From positions 1-64,000 of the forward strand of contig JAEWTW010000017.1 in the NCBI GenBank assembly GCA_023397655.1: DNA of 64,000 nt. Direction: 5' to 3'. The DNA is from Bacillota bacterium (lineage in GTDB: Bacteria; Bacillota; Clostridia; Christensenellales; SZUA-584). The position numbers were made by a program, and so were the translations under genes. Positions 61,828 to 64,000 of the stretch are shown here, piece by piece. Below the pieces are notes generated by a model. That model made no database searches. It had not been told where the DNA came from and saw only the letters and a program-made list of their open reading frames with translations. Position 1 is the stretch's first letter; the number at the start of each line of letters is the position of its first letter.

Positions 61828-63017
61828 CAGCGCTCCGTCCTTTCCACCGCCACGCGCCCGTCGGCGAATTCAATCTCCATATGCCGGGGCGCAGCCTCGC
61901 CCGACGTAACCACACGGCCATCATCGCCGTACACCAGCGCATAGCCGCGCGCCAGCACATTACGCGGGTTCAGGCTCTCCAGCCTGTCCTGATATTGTTC
62001 GAGGCGCAGCGCACATGCCTGCAGCTTGGCGGATACTCCGCGGTTCATCAGCTCCAGCCGGCTTTCTATCTGCTCCTGCATCCGGCCGATTTTCAGCTGC
62101 AGCGGGTAAGCCGTCAGTGAAGCGGCAGATGACATCACCCGATTTTCCCGGGACCTCAGCACGTTCAGCAGCGCTTGTCCCAACGACATCTTTTTATCTT
62201 CCAGCGCATCAATGATCGCTCTCTTCTCACGGACGACCAGCTCCGCAGCCGCGGAGGGTGTGGGCGCGCGCAGGTCTGCCGCCATATCGCACAGCGAATA
62301 GTCCGTCTCATGGCCCACCGCCGACACCACGGGAATGTCCGACACATAAACAGCACGAGCCACCGTTTCTTCGTTGAATGCAAACAAGTCTTCAAACGAA
62401 CCGCCGCCGCGCGCCACGATGATCACGTCCACACTGCGCGTGCGATTGAAATGCGCGATGCCTTCACTGACACGAACAGCCGCGTCCGCTCCCTGTACCG
62501 GCACCGGATACACCGTGATGCGGATACCGTCAAACCGGCGCGTCGCCACATTGATGATATCGTACAGCACCGCTCCCGACGTGGATGTGACAACACCGAT
62601 ATGCGTCGGGAACGGCGGCATCGGCTTCTTATGAGCCGCGTCGAACAGCCCTTCTTCCGCCAACCGCTTTTTGGTACGCTCGAAGCGGGCATACAGATCA
62701 CCCACGCCCTGCAGTACCGCCGTTTCCACAGCGAGCTGGATGGTACCGCTCTTTCTGTAAAACGTCACGCGCCCGCCCACACGGAGCAGCGCGCCGTCCG
62801 CAATCGCATCCCTGTCGGGATGCGTTTCAAAATCGTAAACAATACAGCCCAGCATGCTGTTCTCATCCTTTAATGAGAAGAACGCATGCCCCACGGAAGA
62901 CATTGAGAAGTTCGTCACCTCGCCGACCACCTGTATCGCGCTGATAAACGGGTCCTGAAAGAACTTGCGCGAGAGATATTCGGTAATCTGCGAAACGGTG
63001 AAAACAACGTCAGCCAT
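61827..63017 (-). CDS. xseA: Exodeoxyribonuclease VII large subunit
   Basis: Single-strand-specific exonuclease. N-terminal OB-fold (about 1-100), catalytic core with TSTSGAVLYDIINVA, IIVARGGGSFEDL, VVSAVGHETDYSLCD, then a coiled-coil and C-terminal strand. 396 residues. Overlaps folD by eight bases and xseB by one. Confidence 0.96.
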   Translation of the reverse strand: MADVVFTVSQITEYLSRKFFQDPFISAIQVVGEVTNFSMSSVGHAFFSLKDENSMLGCIVYDFETHPDRDAIADGALLRVGGRVTFYRKSGTIQLAVETAVLQGVGDLYARFERTKKRLAEEGLFDAAHKKPMPPFPTHIGVVTSTSGAVLYDIINVATRRFDGIRITVYPVPVQGADAAVRVSEGIAHFNRTRSVDVIIVARGGGSFEDLFAFNEETVARAVYVSDIPVVSAVGHETDYSLCDMAADLRAPTPSAAAELVVREKRAIIDALEDKKMSLGQALLNVLRSRENRVMSSAASLTAYPLQLKIGRMQEQIESRLELMNRGVSAKLQACALRLEQYQDRLESLNPRNVLARGYALVYGDDGRVVTSGEAAPRHMEIEFADGRVAVERTER

Positions 63018-63849
63018 AGATGCGGGCCGCCTCGATGGTGTTCTCCATCAGCATCGTGATCGTCATTGGACCAACGCCGCCCGGCACGGGCGTGATGAAA
63101 GCGGCCTTCTGCGCCGCCTCGTCAAACAGCACGTCTCCCTTAAGCTTCCCGTCCACCTTGGTGGTGCCGACGTCAATGACCACCGCGCCCGGCTTCACGA
63201 AACCGCCCTTGATCATCTCAGGCCGTCCGATTGCCGCTACCAGTATATCCGCCTCGGCACACACATCAGCGAGATTCTCTGTGCGGGAATGGCACATCGT
63301 CACCGTCGCGTTTTCGTTCATCAGCAGCAGTGAGACCGGCTTGCCGACCATGTTGCTGCGGCCCACCACGACGGCGCGTTTGCCGCTGATTTCGGTGCCG
63401 GTGCTCTTGATCAGCCGAATCACGCCTTTGGGTGTGCAAGGTATAAAGCCCTTCTCACCGACCAGCAGCCGTCCCGCAGTCACCACATGCAAGCCGTCCA
63501 CGTCCTTATCCGGGTCCACCTCACGCAGTATCTCCAGCGCATCCAGATGCTTTGGCAGCGGCAGCTGGACGAGTATGCCGTGCAGCGCTTTGTCGTCGTT
63601 GCAGTCGTGTACCAGTGCGATCAGCTCTTCCTTGGACGTTTGGGCAGGCAGCGTGTGCACCACCGAATGCATACCCAGTTCGTCGCACGCGCGCGCCTTG
63701 TTGCGTACATACACCGCGGATGCCGGATCGTCTCCCACCAGTATCACCGCTAGCCCGGGCGTGATGCCCTGTGCTTTTAGCTCTTCGACCTGCTTTTTCA
63801 GATCCTCCCGAATCTGCGCCGATATAGCCTTCCCATCGATAATCGTCAC
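63010..63849 (-). CDS. folD: Bifunctional methylenetetrahydrofolate dehydrogenase / methenyltetrahydrofolate cyclohydrolase
   Basis: Interconverts one-carbon folates and supplies 10-formyl-THF for Fmt. Typical YVRNKARACDELG, LPLPKHLD, VVVGRSNMVGKPVSLLL and TPVPGGVGPMTITMLMENT. 279 residues. Start is GTG overlapping the stop of the preceding gene (GTGA). Confidence 0.97.
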   Translation of the reverse strand: MTIIDGKAISAQIREDLKKQVEELKAQGITPGLAVILVGDDPASAVYVRNKARACDELGMHSVVHTLPAQTSKEELIALVHDCNDDKALHGILVQLPLPKHLDALEILREVDPDKDVDGLHVVTAGRLLVGEKGFIPCTPKGVIRLIKSTGTEISGKRAVVVGRSNMVGKPVSLLLMNENATVTMCHSRTENLADVCAEADILVAAIGRPEMIKGGFVKPGAVVIDVGTTKVDGKLKGDVLFDEAAQKAAFITPVPGGVGPMTITMLMENTIEAARIYG

Positions 63850-64000
63850 GTTAAAACTCCTTTATCATGCAAGCGTTCCGCCGCCAGCGCAAGGCCGCAG
63901 GCGTTATCGCCGCAGTATTCCCTTTGTGTCAGTATCAGCCGGAGTCCCGCCTTTTGCGCTGCCTCCGCCAATCGTTCACGAATCACCTCGCCCGCAATCA
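63846..64000 (-). CDS. C-terminal end of a TsaD/Gcp-like protein (partial)
   Basis: Cut by the right edge; 50 codons of the C-terminus remain. They read GEVIRERLAEAAQKAG followed by a LTQREYCGDNACGLALAAE segment. TsaD and its paralogues end with a similar Cys-x-Asp-Asn-Ala block (usually LCTDNAAMIA), after an N-x-x-x-R-E-R-L helix. In other Clostridia a TsaD-like (O-sialoglycoprotein endopeptidase-like) gene occurs near folD/xseA. The change of the motif suggests a paralogue more than the tRNA t6A enzyme itself. Overlaps folD by four bases. Confidence 0.5.
   Translation of the reverse strand, partial: IAGEVIRERLAEAAQKAGLRLILTQREYCGDNACGLALAAERLHDKGVLT

Overview
This window reads as a chromosomal housekeeping region of an endospore-forming Firmicute of the class Clostridia. 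Evidence for the group: a sigma-G gene, a SpoVM micro-gene, two tandem alpha/beta-type small acid-soluble spore proteins, a YlmC/YmxH protein, RemA, a PrkC kinase with PASTA repeats, GatCAB, a HrcA/CIRCE heat-shock operon and the gene orders around them, many of which match Bacillus subtilis. Base composition looks mid-50s percent G+C by eye (an estimate, not computed). I do not assign a genus. No rRNA, insertion sequence, prophage, CRISPR array or toxin system is visible. Nearly all genes lie on the minus strand; only rpmB and a two-gene YjbR/LUD unit are on the plus strand.

Layout from left to right (most units are transcribed right to left). (1) 1-232: tRNA-Val and tRNA-Asp with a consensus promoter. 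(2) 315-6797: complete histidine operon hisZ-G-D-B-H-A-F-IE with its own promoter. (3) 6808-7332: two spore-coat-DNA proteins (SASP). (4) 7360-11454: asp23-fakA-recG. (5) 11495-11804: rpmB on the plus strand. (6) 11811-26075: a long co-directional array yicC-remA-gmk-rpoZ-coaBC-priA-def-fmt-rsmB-rlmN-stp-prkC-rsgA-rpe-thiN-small membrane protein-spoVM, nearly identical in order to B. subtilis. (7) 26143-34672: galU-ahcY-mtaD-lipoprotein-gatC-gatA-gatB. (8) 34755-42826: hrcA-grpE-dnaK-dnaJ-prmA-rsmE-mtaB-HIT under a perfect CIRCE element. (9) 42866-45897: lepA-hemW. (10) 45926-47044: YjbR and LUD proteins. (11) 47066-55518: rimP-nusA-rnpM-ylxQ-infB-rbfA-nrnA-truB-ribF, with long tandem repeats in the infB N-terminal linker. 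(12) 55522-59387: nrdR-pgeF-phoP-phoR. (13) 59388-60736: sigG, ylmC and a possible 39-codon gene in front of sigG. (14) 60752-64000: TsaD-like (partial)-folD-xseA-xseB-ispA.

Genes within units are packed with 1-17 base overlaps, so translational coupling is the rule. Many ORF starts were moved to internal ATG/GTG/TTG codons with a proper Shine-Dalgarno sequence (hisZ, hisD, asp23, coaBC, priA, def, gatB, HIT, dnaJ, grpE, hrcA, phoP, pgeF, ylmC, sigG).

I found no obviously new multi-gene system. The points most worth following are the 21-residue TTG-started SpoVM; the coupled mtaD-ahcY pair, which suggests S-adenosylhomocysteine recycling through S-inosylhomocysteine; the uncharacterised propeller-type lipoprotein coupled behind mtaD; the nearly perfect 39-bp and 45-bp repeats in infB; a small ORF preceding sigG whose ribosome binding site sits inside a perfect hairpin; and a structured inverted repeat between gatB and yicC.
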